Assembly (NCBI RefSeq): GCF_904067045.1
Contig: NZ_CAJFDC010000024.1
Coordinates: 62,001 to 126,000 of the forward strand
Source of the DNA: Pseudomonas sp. FEN
GTDB lineage: Bacteria > Pseudomonadota > Gammaproteobacteria > Pseudomonadales > Pseudomonadaceae
Direction: 5' to 3'
DNA length: 64,000 nt
The first letter of the stretch is position 1; each line of letters starts with the position of its first letter. The notes beneath the pieces were generated by a model, which did no database searches, had not been told where the DNA came from, and saw only the letters and a program-made list of their open reading frames with translations. Below are positions 1 through 7,393 of this stretch, in pieces. Position numbers and translations under genes: made by a program.

Positions 1-191
1 TGCCCGGCGAGACTGATCCGATGAGCGATCCCTACGAGATCCGCCAGTTGCTCGAACATCAGGTCGACCTGGTGATCGACGGCGGTTTCGGCGGGATCAA
101 GGCGTCCACGGTGATCAACCTGGCTGACGGCGAGCCGGAAGTGGTCCGGGTGGGTTGCGGCGATCCCGCGCCCTTCATGGTCGAGGCCTGA
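1..191 (+). CDS. YciO/TsaC-family protein, C-terminal end (partial)
   Basis: The reading frame is open from base 3 and stops with TGA at 189-191, giving the last 62 residues of a protein whose start lies outside the window. The fragment (PGETDPMSDP..., then QVDLVIDGGFGG and STVINL) matches the end of the YrdC/Sua5/YciO fold, where the STV(I/V)(D/N)L motif is characteristic. TsaC-type members make threonylcarbamoyl-AMP for tRNA t6A modification, but the role of the YciO branch is less settled. The stop is followed directly by the scpA ATG, so the two are probably co-transcribed. The call rests on a short fragment. Confidence 0.7.
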   Translation, partial: PGETDPMSDPYEIRQLLEHQVDLVIDGGFGGIKASTVINLADGEPEVVRVGCGDPAPFMVEA

Positions 192-1010
192 ATGTCCGCC
201 GTGGAAACCGTCGACAGTCAGGCCGATGCCCAGCAGGAATTGCCGTTCGCCCTGGTCTATGGTCGGGCGGTCACCGAGATGCCGCTGGACCTGTATATTC
301 CGCCGGACGCCCTGGAAGTCTTCCTTGAAGCCTTCGAGGGCCCGCTGGACCTGCTGTTGTACCTGATCCGCAAGCAGAACATCGATATCCTCGATATCCC
401 GGTGGCGGAAATCACCCGCCAGTACATGGGGTATGTCGAGCTGATGAAGTCGGTGCGCCTGGAGTTGGCGGCCGAGTACCTGGTGATGGCGGCGATGCTG
501 GCCGAGATCAAGTCGCGGATGCTGTTGCCGCGTTCGGCCGAAGTCGAGGAAGAAGAAGACGACCCACGGGCCGAACTGATCCGTCGTCTGCAGGAGTATG
601 AGCGCTTCAAGAGCGCCGCCGAGGGGCTCGACACCTTGCCCCGGGTGGGGCGCGATGTGCTGGTTCCCAAACTGGATGCCCCCGAGGCCCGGGCGCGCAG
701 GCTGTTGCCGGAGGTCAGCCTGGAAGAGGTGTTGATGTCCATGGCCGAAGTCCTGCGCCGTGGCGACCTGTTCGAAAGCCACCAGGTCAGTCGCGAGCAA
801 CTGTCGACCCGTGAGCGCATGAGCGATGTACTGGAACGCCTCAAAGGTGGCGGTTTCGTACCCTTTGTCGAGCTGTTCACGGCCGAGGAAGGGCGCTTGG
901 GGGTGGTGGTGACCTTTATGGCGATTCTCGAGCTGGTCAAGGAATCCCTGGTTGAACTGGTGCAGAATGAACCCTTTACGGCGATCCATGTGCGGGCGCG
1001 CGCTGAATAA
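192..1010 (+). CDS. scpA: Segregation and condensation protein A
   Basis: 272-residue kleisin subunit that bridges SMC heads with ScpB and helps condense and segregate the chromosome. The N-terminal kleisin signature is clear (FEGPLDLLLYLIRKQNIDI from about residue 48), followed by the YMGYVELM and AAEYLVMAAMLAEIKSRMLL helices. An acidic linker (EVEEEEDDPRAELIRRL) and a C-terminal winged-helix segment ending near residue 265 come next. The first ATG abuts the upstream TGA. Family members often begin nearer residue 30 or 42, so the first 30-40 residues may be a lineage-specific extension or an over-called start. scpB follows after 12 bases. Confidence 0.95.
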   Translation: MSAVETVDSQADAQQELPFALVYGRAVTEMPLDLYIPPDALEVFLEAFEGPLDLLLYLIRKQNIDILDIPVAEITRQYMGYVELMKSVRLELAAEYLVMAAMLAEIKSRMLLPRSAEVEEEEDDPRAELIRRLQEYERFKSAAEGLDTLPRVGRDVLVPKLDAPEARARRLLPEVSLEEVLMSMAEVLRRGDLFESHQVSREQLSTRERMSDVLERLKGGGFVPFVELFTAEEGRLGVVVTFMAILELVKESLVELVQNEPFTAIHVRARAE

Positions 1011-1022
1011 CGAGCACAATCC

Positions 1023-2057
1023 ATGAACCTGAGTGAACCCCGCGAGCTGGCCCCGCTGCTTGAAGCCTTTCTGTTGGCTTCGGGAAAGCCGCAAACCCTG
1101 GAGCGCCTGTTCGAGTTGTTCGAGGAAGGCGAGCGGCCCGAGCCGCCGGTCTTCAAGAAAGCCTTGACGATCCTCGCCAAGTCCTGTGAAGGGCGCGCCT
1201 TCGAACTGCGGGAAGTGGCCTCCGGCTATCGCCTCCAGGTGCGTGAGAAATTCGCCCCCTGGGTCGGGCGGTTGTGGGAAGAGCGTCCGCAGCGCTATTC
1301 CCGGGCGATGCTGGAGACCCTGGCACTGATCGCCTATCGCCAGCCGATTACCCGTGGCGAGATCGAGGATGTGCGTGGCGTGGCGGTCAACAGCCAGATC
1401 GTCAAGACCTTGCTGGAGCGCGAGTGGATTCGGGTTGTCGGTTATCGTGAGGTGCCGGGCAAGCCTGCGATGTTCGCCACCACCAAGGCGTTTCTCGATC
1501 ACTTCAACCTGAAAAACCTCGATGATCTACCGCCCCTGGCCGAGCTGCGGGAGCTGGAGCCCGAGCCGATGCTCGATGTCGAGGACGCCCCGGTGCCGGA
1601 GCGCCTGCAAGCCCTGGCCGATGCCAGTGTCGATCCGGAGGGCGGCGGGGAGCCGAAGGCGGAGACCAATTTCCATACCCTGTTGCTGGAGCTGGACTCC
1701 ATGGAAGAGGGGATCAAGACCGACTTTGATGATTTGCTGCGTGACGGCGAGATGGCGCCGGCGGGCGAGTTGCAGGTGCAAGAGCCCGGGCCTGAAGAGC
1801 TTGAGCCGGGTGTGACGGTTGAGGCAGTTGAGACCGACGAAGAGTTGGAAGAAGAGCCGGGAGTAGTCGAAGCGCTTGCAACGCCCGAAGCCGCGGAACC
1901 AGATCTCGTTGGCGCCCAGCAGGCGCGGGAACAGCTGCTCGCGGCTGTCGCGGCCCTGGACAAGGCTGCTGGCCAGCCGCAACTGACGGATGAAGAAGCC
2001 GAGGCGCTGGCACTGGCCGAGGCCATCGAACAGGAGCGAAGCTTGCTCGAGGATTGA
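1023..2057 (+). CDS. scpB: Segregation and condensation protein B
   Basis: 344-residue partner of ScpA in the SMC-ScpAB complex. Residues about 5-170 form the two winged-helix domains, with the typical block ALIAYRQPITRGEIEDVRG and a TLLEREWIRVVGYREVPGKP segment. Residues about 180-344 are a long Glu/Asp/Ala/Pro-rich tail with no recognisable fold. The usual ScpB core is near 180-200 residues, so the tail nearly doubles the protein; this is common in Pseudomonas but its function is unknown. It is the second gene of the scpA-scpB unit. Confidence 0.95.
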   Translation: MNLSEPRELAPLLEAFLLASGKPQTLERLFELFEEGERPEPPVFKKALTILAKSCEGRAFELREVASGYRLQVREKFAPWVGRLWEERPQRYSRAMLETLALIAYRQPITRGEIEDVRGVAVNSQIVKTLLEREWIRVVGYREVPGKPAMFATTKAFLDHFNLKNLDDLPPLAELRELEPEPMLDVEDAPVPERLQALADASVDPEGGGEPKAETNFHTLLLELDSMEEGIKTDFDDLLRDGEMAPAGELQVQEPGPEELEPGVTVEAVETDEELEEEPGVVEALATPEAAEPDLVGAQQAREQLLAAVAALDKAAGQPQLTDEEAEALALAEAIEQERSLLED

Positions 2058-2181
2058 TGGCGATGGTGCACAATACCCAACATACGCGTATGATTCGCGC
2101 CCCCGCGGCGATCCCTTCGCCCAGGCAACAGATTCAATTTCTTCAGGCCAGGCCTGAATCGACACACCGGGAGGTGCCCAG

Positions 2182-3420
2182 ATGAGTGATATCAAGCAGC
2201 AAGACGACCAGGAAATCGGCCCAGCAGGCGAAAAGCTGCAGAAGGTTCTTGCCCGTATCGGCGTCGGCTCGCGCCGCGACGTGGAAGGCTGGATCAGCAA
2301 AGGCCGGATCAAGGTCAATGGCAAAGACGCCACCCTCGGCCAGCGCGTCGACATGCATGACGCTATCACCATCGATGGCAAGGTGATCAAACGCGAAGAG
2401 GCGGCCGAATCGGTTCGCCGCGTGATCATGTACAACAAGCCCGACGGCGAGATCTGCACCCGTGACGACCCGGAAGGCCGCCCGACCGTGTTCGACAAGC
2501 TGCCGCGTCCGAAAGAAGGCCGCTGGATCAATATCGGCCGCCTGGACATCAATACCACCGGCCTGCTGATGTTCACCACCGACGGTGAACTGGCCAACCG
2601 CCTGATGCACCCGTCCTACGAAATGGACCGCGAGTACGCGGTACGTGTGCGTGGTGAAGTGGACGAAGAGATGATTGCCCGGCTCAAGGCTGGTGTGATG
2701 CTTGAAGACGGCCCGGCGAAGTTCACCGATATCCAGGAAGCGCCTGGCGGTGAGGGTTTCAACCACTGGTACCACTGCGTGGTGATGGAAGGTCGTAACC
2801 GCGAAGTGCGGCGTCTGTGGGAGTCCCAGGGGCTGGTGGTCAGCCGTCTGAAGCGCGTGCGTTTCGGTCCGGTGTTCCTCAACTCCGACCTGCCGATGGG
2901 CCGCTGGCGTGAAATGACCCAGTACGAGGTCGATGTCCTCAGTGCCGAGGTCGGCCTGACGCCGGTGGCCATGCCGCAACTCAATGCCAAGAGCAAGGAC
3001 AAGCTGGAGCGTATGCAGCGCAAGTCCTCGCGTCCGGTGGGCAAGGGCGAGCGTGTACGGACCTTGCGTCCGGCCGCTGGCACAGTTGCCGAGCGCAGCG
3101 AGCGCGAACCGCGGATCGAAGGCGAGCGTCCGGCCCGCAAGCCGGCCCCGCGCCAGGACGGCGAGCGCGCACCGCGTGCCCCGCGTCAGGACGGTGAGCG
3201 CGCTCCGCGTACCCCGCGTCCGGCGGCCGGTCGTGGTGAGTCAACCCGTGGTACGCCAGTGGCGGATCGTCCGGCGGACAGCAAGCGTCCGGCCAAGCCG
3301 GCAGCCAAGTCCAAGCGTCCAGGCCTGGTGCTGGACAAGGACGCGCCGTCGGGCAAGCGCCGTGGCGCACCGGCCGGTTCGGGCCAGCGTCCGGGGTTCG
3401 GGCGGCGTAAGCCTGAGTAA
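2182..3420 (+). CDS. rluB: 23S rRNA pseudouridine synthase RluB
   Basis: 412 residues. An N-terminal S4 RNA-binding domain (about 16-75) is followed by an RsuA-family pseudouridine synthase domain with catalytic Asp122 in GRLDINTTGLL. Family knowledge: RluB modifies U2605 (E. coli numbering) of 23S rRNA. A GGGAGG ribosome site lies 7-8 bases before the ATG. From about residue 275 the protein is a long Arg/Pro/Lys-rich tail containing the near-tandem unit PRQDGERAPR twice, and it ends in GFGRRKPE. Such basic tails are common in Pseudomonas RluB and presumably bind RNA. The gene is separated from scpB by 124 bases. Confidence 0.95.
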   Translation: MSDIKQQDDQEIGPAGEKLQKVLARIGVGSRRDVEGWISKGRIKVNGKDATLGQRVDMHDAITIDGKVIKREEAAESVRRVIMYNKPDGEICTRDDPEGRPTVFDKLPRPKEGRWINIGRLDINTTGLLMFTTDGELANRLMHPSYEMDREYAVRVRGEVDEEMIARLKAGVMLEDGPAKFTDIQEAPGGEGFNHWYHCVVMEGRNREVRRLWESQGLVVSRLKRVRFGPVFLNSDLPMGRWREMTQYEVDVLSAEVGLTPVAMPQLNAKSKDKLERMQRKSSRPVGKGERVRTLRPAAGTVAERSEREPRIEGERPARKPAPRQDGERAPRAPRQDGERAPRTPRPAAGRGESTRGTPVADRPADSKRPAKPAAKSKRPGLVLDKDAPSGKRRGAPAGSGQRPGFGRRKPE

Positions 3421-3427
3421 CGTCGCT

Positions 3428-3463
3428 TCAAGATCCCTGTTCGTCGCTCAGGGGCCGGGATCT
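3428..3463 (+). terminator. Putative terminator hairpin after rluB
   Basis: AAGATCCC and GGGATCTT form an 8-bp inverted repeat around a 19-base loop just after the rluB stop. No long T tract follows, so its termination strength is uncertain. The M29-like gene converges on it from the other side. Confidence 0.4.
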
Positions 3464-3478
3464 TGAACACTCCGCAAC

Positions 3479-3567
3479 CTGTAGGAGCAGGGCTTGTCCG
3501 CGAAGGCGTCTTCAAGGACGCCAAAAGCTTCACGGGCAATCGAGCGTCCGGCCGCTCCTGCAAGGTT
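3479..3567. repeat. REP-type inverted repeat pair
   Basis: TGTAGGAGCAGGGCTTGTCC at the left and the inverted partner GGCCGCTCCTGCAAGG at the right flank a small internal hairpin (GGCGTC/GACGCC). This is the layout of fluorescens-group REP/REPIN elements, placed here between convergent genes. Confidence 0.65.
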
Positions 3568-3599
3568 TCGTGGTGTCCTTAAGGTCTAACCGGTCACCG

Positions 3600-4565
3600 T
3601 CAAAACGCAAACTCCCCATCGAACACCGGCTTGTCATCCAGTTCCAACACCCCGCTGGCAAAGATCAGGTCCAGGTGATGGCTGCCCTTGGCCCCGCCGC
3701 CCAACCCCAGGTGCAGGCCGCAATGGCGTTCCTCGAACCCCGAGTTGCGCGCATACAGAGCCTTGACCCCCTCATTTGTGCCGATACCCAGCTCCTCGAC
3801 TCGTCGGTTCGATGGATTGGCATTCAGGTATTTGTTGAAATCCGCCTCCAGCCCCGGCACTTCGGTGGCAATCCGGCTGATGGTCGAGTCCTCGATCCAT
3901 AGCGCGAGCGGCGATGTCAGCACCCCGTATTTGCGGGCAAAGGGAATGGTGCCGAGAAACGTCCCGATAAACTTCACGCAACCGTTGATGGCGTCGCTGT
4001 GGGTGGCTATTTCGCCAGGGGCCAGGTCGTGGTTGCCGACGCCGTTGATATTGGTCCACTTGCGGATGCTGCTCAGCGGCGCCTGCAGATGCGAGCCATG
4101 GCGGTCCTTGAAGCTCAGGGTGGTGGCCTGGGACAGCCGGCGGATCAGGGTCTCGTTGAGGTCGGCAATACGTTGCGGGCTGACACTGAAAGTGTCGTAG
4201 AAGTGCTGGCCATAATCCTTGAACAGCAGCGATTTTTGCCATTTCTCGGCCATTACCTCATGCAGGGCATGGAGGAATTCAGGGCCCTGCGGGCGAGGCG
4301 GGGAAAGCATTGAGGAGTCGTAGAAGAAGATATACAGATCGCTGTCGCCAATGGCCTCGATCAAGCTCTGGGCGGGCTCGAGGTCCAGGCGCAGGGCGCT
4401 GAAATCGAATTGCCGGTGCTGGGCATCCTGTTCGCGGATGGCCGTGGCAATTTCGCTGTAGTCCTGGGTATGACCCAGCAGGACTTTCGGTCGGCTGAGC
4501 CCCTCCAGGGCCGGATGCCGGGCGAGGTAGTAGAGAAAGTGTTCGAGGGCGCGGGTCTTGTCCAT
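3600..4565 (-). CDS. M29-like metallopeptidase (aminopeptidase family)
   Basis: 321 residues counted from the ATG at 4565, which has AGGA about 9 bases upstream; the frame extends further upstream without a better start. The second half resembles M29 aminopeptidases: an APGEIATHSD segment, then SPLALWIED, then EELGIGTNEGV, then FEERHCGLHLGLG, and finally SHHLDLIF, which carry the Glu/His/Asp residues used for metal binding in that family. The N-terminal half is more diverged. It lies 58 bases downstream of a 45-residue peptide gene on the same strand and is probably translated from the same mRNA. It may be an ordinary peptidase, or an enzyme that acts on that peptide; the sequence does not decide. 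Confidence 0.6.
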   Translation of the reverse strand: MDKTRALEHFLYYLARHPALEGLSRPKVLLGHTQDYSEIATAIREQDAQHRQFDFSALRLDLEPAQSLIEAIGDSDLYIFFYDSSMLSPPRPQGPEFLHALHEVMAEKWQKSLLFKDYGQHFYDTFSVSPQRIADLNETLIRRLSQATTLSFKDRHGSHLQAPLSSIRKWTNINGVGNHDLAPGEIATHSDAINGCVKFIGTFLGTIPFARKYGVLTSPLALWIEDSTISRIATEVPGLEADFNKYLNANPSNRRVEELGIGTNEGVKALYARNSGFEERHCGLHLGLGGGAKGSHHLDLIFASGVLELDDKPVFDGEFAF

Positions 4566-4623
4566 GACGTCGTTCCTGGGGCAACAGAGGGTGGGTGCGG
4601 TGAACCGCACCCACCTGAAGGCC

Positions 4624-4761
4624 TTAGAAAGGCCACATCGCGGTGCCAAATGGCACGACAGCATCGGCTTGCATCATTTCCACGGCCGCGTCGTGGGTCG
4701 GGGCTTCAAACCAATCGTCCAGTTGCAGTTCAGTGCTTACGTCCTGATCCGAGACTTGCAT
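4624..4761 (-). CDS. 45-residue precursor-like peptide
   Basis: A short gene with an excellent ribosome site (AAGGAG, 7 bases before the ATG at 4761). The product starts MQVSDQDVSTELQLDDWFEA, is acidic through the first two thirds, and ends in the hydrophobic and aromatic segment AVVPFGTAMWPF. There is no signal peptide or membrane segment. The acidic N-terminal part followed by a short, Gly/Pro/aromatic C-terminus resembles the leader-core layout of ribosomally made, modified peptides. The next gene on the strand is an M29-like metallopeptidase. I do not recognise the family and assign no function. A longer frame to 4872 exists but lacks a comparable ribosome site. Confidence 0.65.
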   Translation of the reverse strand: MQVSDQDVSTELQLDDWFEAPTHDAAVEMMQADAVVPFGTAMWPF

Positions 4762-4848
4762 GGTGAATCTCCTTGGGAATGTTGTTGCTGGACGGTCGAA
4801 AAGGCCTTCCGCTAGGAAAAGTCCCAGGCGTGAAATCCATTTCTCCGA

Positions 4849-4873
4849 CTTGCCGACTATGGGTTTCGGCAAG
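4849..4873. promoter_or_regulatory. Inverted repeat upstream of the peptide gene
   Basis: CTTGCCGA and TCGGCAAG form a perfect 8-bp inverted repeat with a 9-base spacer, 88 bases before the peptide start. It could be an operator or a hairpin in the 5' untranslated region. A second A/T-rich inverted repeat (AAAAAGTT / AACTTTTT) lies at about 4909-4935. Confidence 0.35.
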
Positions 4874-5246
4874 TGGCTGAAAACCTAGTGCAGGATGTCC
4901 AACGCTGCAAAAAGTTATTTTGAAAAACTTTTTACATGAGTTGGAGGCAAAAAAACTTCTTCAGGAAAAACAGGCTTTCATCTGGGAAAGCCCGAGTTGA
5001 ACAGCTTGCCTGTCAATTTTCGAACACCGGGGGCGCGCGCCTTTGTTGGCAATAAAACGTTACGGATTGTCAGGAAAAGTTGACGGTATGGGCAGTTAAA
5101 GCGTCGATAAACACTCTGTTCCGGCAGGCGTAAGGAATAGTTGCCGAGGGGGACTATAGGATTGTTCCTTGTTCCGGAAACACCCCTTGCCCTCGTGCGT
5201 CGACGGCGGTGAGATGCGCGGACGCCTGCCAGTGGCGGTCTGGCGG
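4874..5246. other. Divergent intergenic region, peptide unit and aroP
   Basis: No credible gene is seen here: the frames present lack ribosome sites and recognisable sequence. The region is more A/T-rich than its surroundings around 4905-4960. It contains one candidate PhhR site (5047-5064, listed separately) and must hold the promoter of the leftward peptide unit, which I could not place with confidence. Confidence 0.5.
5047..5064 (-). promoter_or_regulatory. Candidate PhhR (TyrR-type) box near aroP
   Basis: On the minus strand this reads CGTAACGTTTTATTGCCA. It fits the TyrR-box frame TGTAAA-N6-TTTACA at the invariant G (position 2) and C (position 17), although the right half is weaker. 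The 16 bases AAAACGTTACGGATTG (5054-5069) match the phhA-phhR site at 14530-14545 at 15 of 16 positions. It lies far upstream of aroP, so it may act on aroP, on the divergent peptide unit, or on both. Confidence 0.5.
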
Positions 5247-5429
5247 TGTACAATGCGCGGCGTTTTACCTGTGACTCAACTGCGTACCCGCGCATTCTTG
5301 TGGCTTTCGGCGGCGGCCTTGCGATGCCCCCAAAGCCCATGCTCTCAAGGCTACCCGCCTTGTTCACTCCATCGCGTCATAAGCGTGATGGGTTCGATTT
5401 CGTCACAGATAAAAACAAACAGGTGACGC
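5247..5429 (+). promoter_or_regulatory. aroP promoter -10 and structured leader
   Basis: TACAAT at 5249-5254 is a good -10 element; no equally good -35 was found. The following 175 bases before aroP contain a perfect 9-bp inverted repeat, AATGCGCGG (5252-5260) and CCGCGCATT (5288-5296). A second one follows, GCCTTG (5316-5321) and CAAGGC (5346-5351). This suggests a folded 5' untranslated leader that could attenuate expression or control translation. It matches no riboswitch class that I can name. Confidence 0.4.
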
Positions 5430-6842
5430 ATGACCCCTGATACACCCCTGGCTTCGGGCGAGCTTAAGCGCGGCTTGAAGAATCGTCATATCCAATTGAT
5501 CGCCCTCGGTGGCGCCATCGGTACCGGCCTGTTCCTCGGTTCGGCCGGAGTGCTCAAGTCCGCCGGCCCGTCGATGATCCTCGGCTATGCCATCTGCGGC
5601 TTTATCGCCTTCATGATCATGCGCCAGTTGGGCGAAATGATCGTCGAGGAGCCGGTTGCAGGTTCGTTCAGCCACTTTGCCCACAAGTACTGGGGCGGTT
5701 TCGCCGGTTTTCTGTCGGGCTGGAACTGCTGGATCCTCTATATCCTGGTGGGCATGTCGGAGCTGACCGCGGTCGGCAAGTACATTCACTACTGGTGGCC
5801 CGACGTGCCGACCTGGGTATCGGCCGCAGCCTTCTTCGTATTGATCAATGCGATCAACCTGGCCAATGTCAAGGTCTTTGGCGAGGCGGAATTCTGGTTC
5901 GCGATTATCAAGGTGGTGGCGATCATCGGCATGATTGCCCTGGGCAGCTACCTGCTGGTCAGCGGCCACGGCGGCCCGCAGGCCTCGGTCGGCAACCTGT
6001 GGGAACACGGTGGGTTCTTTCCCAATGGGGTCGGCGGCCTGGTGATGGCCATGGCGATCATCATGTTTTCCTTCGGTGGCCTGGAAATGCTCGGTTTCAC
6101 CGCCGCCGAAGCCGACCAGCCGAAAACCGTGATTCCCAAAGCCATCAACCAGGTGATCTACCGAATCCTGATTTTTTATATCGGTGCCCTGGTGATTCTG
6201 TTGTCGCTGACCCCGTGGGACAGCCTGCTGAGCACGCTTAACGCTTCGGGCGATTCCTATAGCGGCAGTCCGTTCGTCCAGGTGTTTTCGATGCTCGGTA
6301 GCAGCACTGCGGCGCACATCCTCAACTTCGTGGTGCTGACGGCGGCGCTGTCGGTGTACAACAGCGGCACCTACTGCAACAGTCGCATGCTGCTGGGCAT
6401 GGCCGAGCAGGGCGATGCACCGAAGGTCCTGGCCAAGATCGACAAGCGCGGCGTGCCGGTGCGTTCGATCCTGGCCTCGGCGCTGGTGACCTTCATCGCA
6501 GTGGTGATGAACTACCTGATGCCGCAACAGGCCCTGGAGTTGCTGATGTCGCTGGTGGTGGCGACCCTGGTGATCAATTGGGCGATGATCAGCTACTCGC
6601 ACTTCAAATTTCGCCAGCACATGGATCGCAGCCAACAGAACCCGCTGTTCAAGGCCCTGTGGTACCCCTATGGCAATTATGTGTGCCTGGCCTTCGTGGT
6701 GTTCATCCTTGGCGTGATGTTGATGATTCCGGGGATCCAGGTCTCGGTGTACGCGATCCCGGTGTGGCTGGCGTTCATGTGGGTCTGCTATGGCATCAAG
6801 AACCGGCGTAGTGTCCAGCAGGCGCTGCTGGCGGTGAAGTAG
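5430..6842 (+). CDS. aroP: Aromatic amino acid permease AroP
   Basis: 470-residue APC-superfamily permease with about 12 membrane segments, which imports phenylalanine, tyrosine and tryptophan with protons across the inner membrane. The N-terminal block LKRGLKNRHIQLIALGGAIG and later blocks (MRQLGEMIVEEPVAGSFSHF, INAINLANVKVFGEAEFWFA, NQVIYRILIFYIG) run nearly collinear with E. coli AroP as I recall it. Related AAT-family permeases for Gly/Ala/Ser or Pro are less likely. An ACAGGTGACGC segment provides the ribosome site. A long structured leader and a PhhR-like site lie upstream, which fits induction by aromatic amino acids. Confidence 0.85.
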   Translation: MTPDTPLASGELKRGLKNRHIQLIALGGAIGTGLFLGSAGVLKSAGPSMILGYAICGFIAFMIMRQLGEMIVEEPVAGSFSHFAHKYWGGFAGFLSGWNCWILYILVGMSELTAVGKYIHYWWPDVPTWVSAAAFFVLINAINLANVKVFGEAEFWFAIIKVVAIIGMIALGSYLLVSGHGGPQASVGNLWEHGGFFPNGVGGLVMAMAIIMFSFGGLEMLGFTAAEADQPKTVIPKAINQVIYRILIFYIGALVILLSLTPWDSLLSTLNASGDSYSGSPFVQVFSMLGSSTAAHILNFVVLTAALSVYNSGTYCNSRMLLGMAEQGDAPKVLAKIDKRGVPVRSILASALVTFIAVVMNYLMPQQALELLMSLVVATLVINWAMISYSHFKFRQHMDRSQQNPLFKALWYPYGNYVCLAFVVFILGVMLMIPGIQVSVYAIPVWLAFMWVCYGIKNRRSVQQALLAVK

Positions 6843-6859
6843 GCCGTACTCGGTGGCAG

Positions 6860-6889
6860 CGACAGACCCGGCTTTTGCCGGGTTTGTCG
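6860..6889 (+). terminator. Rho-independent terminator after aroP
   Basis: ACCCGGC-TTTT-GCCGGGT forms a strong GC-rich stem with flanking GACA/TGTC pairing and a short T-rich right side, 18 bases after the aroP stop. Confidence 0.7.
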
Positions 6890-6975
6890 TTTATGCGCGG
6901 CCGCCGTCGGCGCGAACGGGTTCGTTGCGGCGCGGATCAGGTATCCTGAACACCCTGATGTCGGACGCTTTTCCA

Positions 6976-7389
6976 ATGCTGGTGATTTCCAACAACGTGC
7001 ATCTGCCCGATGCCGAGATCGAGTGGACCGCCATTCGTGCCCAGGGTGCGGGTGGGCAGAACGTCAACAAGGTATCGAGCGCCGTGCACCTGCGTTTCGA
7101 TATCCCGGCCTCGTCCCTGCCGCCGTTCTACAAGGAGCGCCTGCTGGCCCTGCGCGACAGCCGCATCACCAGCGAAGGGGTGATCGTGATCAAGGCCCAG
7201 CAATACCGGACCCAGGAGCAGAACCGCAGCGATGCTCTGGAACGCCTGGTCGAGCTGATCCTCAGTGCCACCAAGGTGGAGAAGAAACGCCGTCCGACCA
7301 AGCCGACCCTCGGCTCGAAGAAGCGCCGCCTGGAAGGCAAGTCCCAGCGCGGTGCGATCAAGGCTGGACGCGGCAAGATCGATTTCTAG
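6976..7389 (+). CDS. arfB: Ribosome rescue peptidyl-tRNA hydrolase ArfB (YaeJ)
   Basis: 137 residues from the ATG at 6976; an in-frame ATG at 6958 would add six residues and neither has a strong ribosome site. The class I release-factor domain carries the catalytic GGQ at residues 26-28 (RAQGAGGQNVNK), and there is no codon-recognition domain. The tail from about residue 100 is rich in Lys/Arg (KKRRPTKP, KKRRLEGKSQRG); in ArfB this part enters the empty mRNA channel. The protein releases peptide from ribosomes stalled without a stop codon. Family length is about 140 residues, which supports the later start. Confidence 0.9.
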   Translation: MLVISNNVHLPDAEIEWTAIRAQGAGGQNVNKVSSAVHLRFDIPASSLPPFYKERLLALRDSRITSEGVIVIKAQQYRTQEQNRSDALERLVELILSATKVEKKRRPTKPTLGSKKRRLEGKSQRGAIKAGRGKIDF

Positions 7390-7393
7390 GTCT

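Noticed and set aside
3120..3230. Tandem repeat suspected in the rluB tail
   Set aside because: It is a coding repeat (PRQDGERAPR twice) within the basic tail of RluB, not a CRISPR or intergenic element.
4874..4935. Rho-independent terminator at the AAAAAGTT/AACTTTTT repeat
   Set aside because: The stem is A/T-only and no gene ends beside it; both neighbouring units point away from this region.
4978..5367. 129-residue minus-strand frame in the aroP upstream region
   Set aside because: It has no ribosome site, is very Arg-rich without a motif, and overlaps the putative aroP promoter and leader.
5403..6635. 410-residue minus-strand frame opposite aroP
   Set aside because: It is His/Asp/Gly/Arg-rich, typical of an antisense shadow, and aroP itself is unambiguous.
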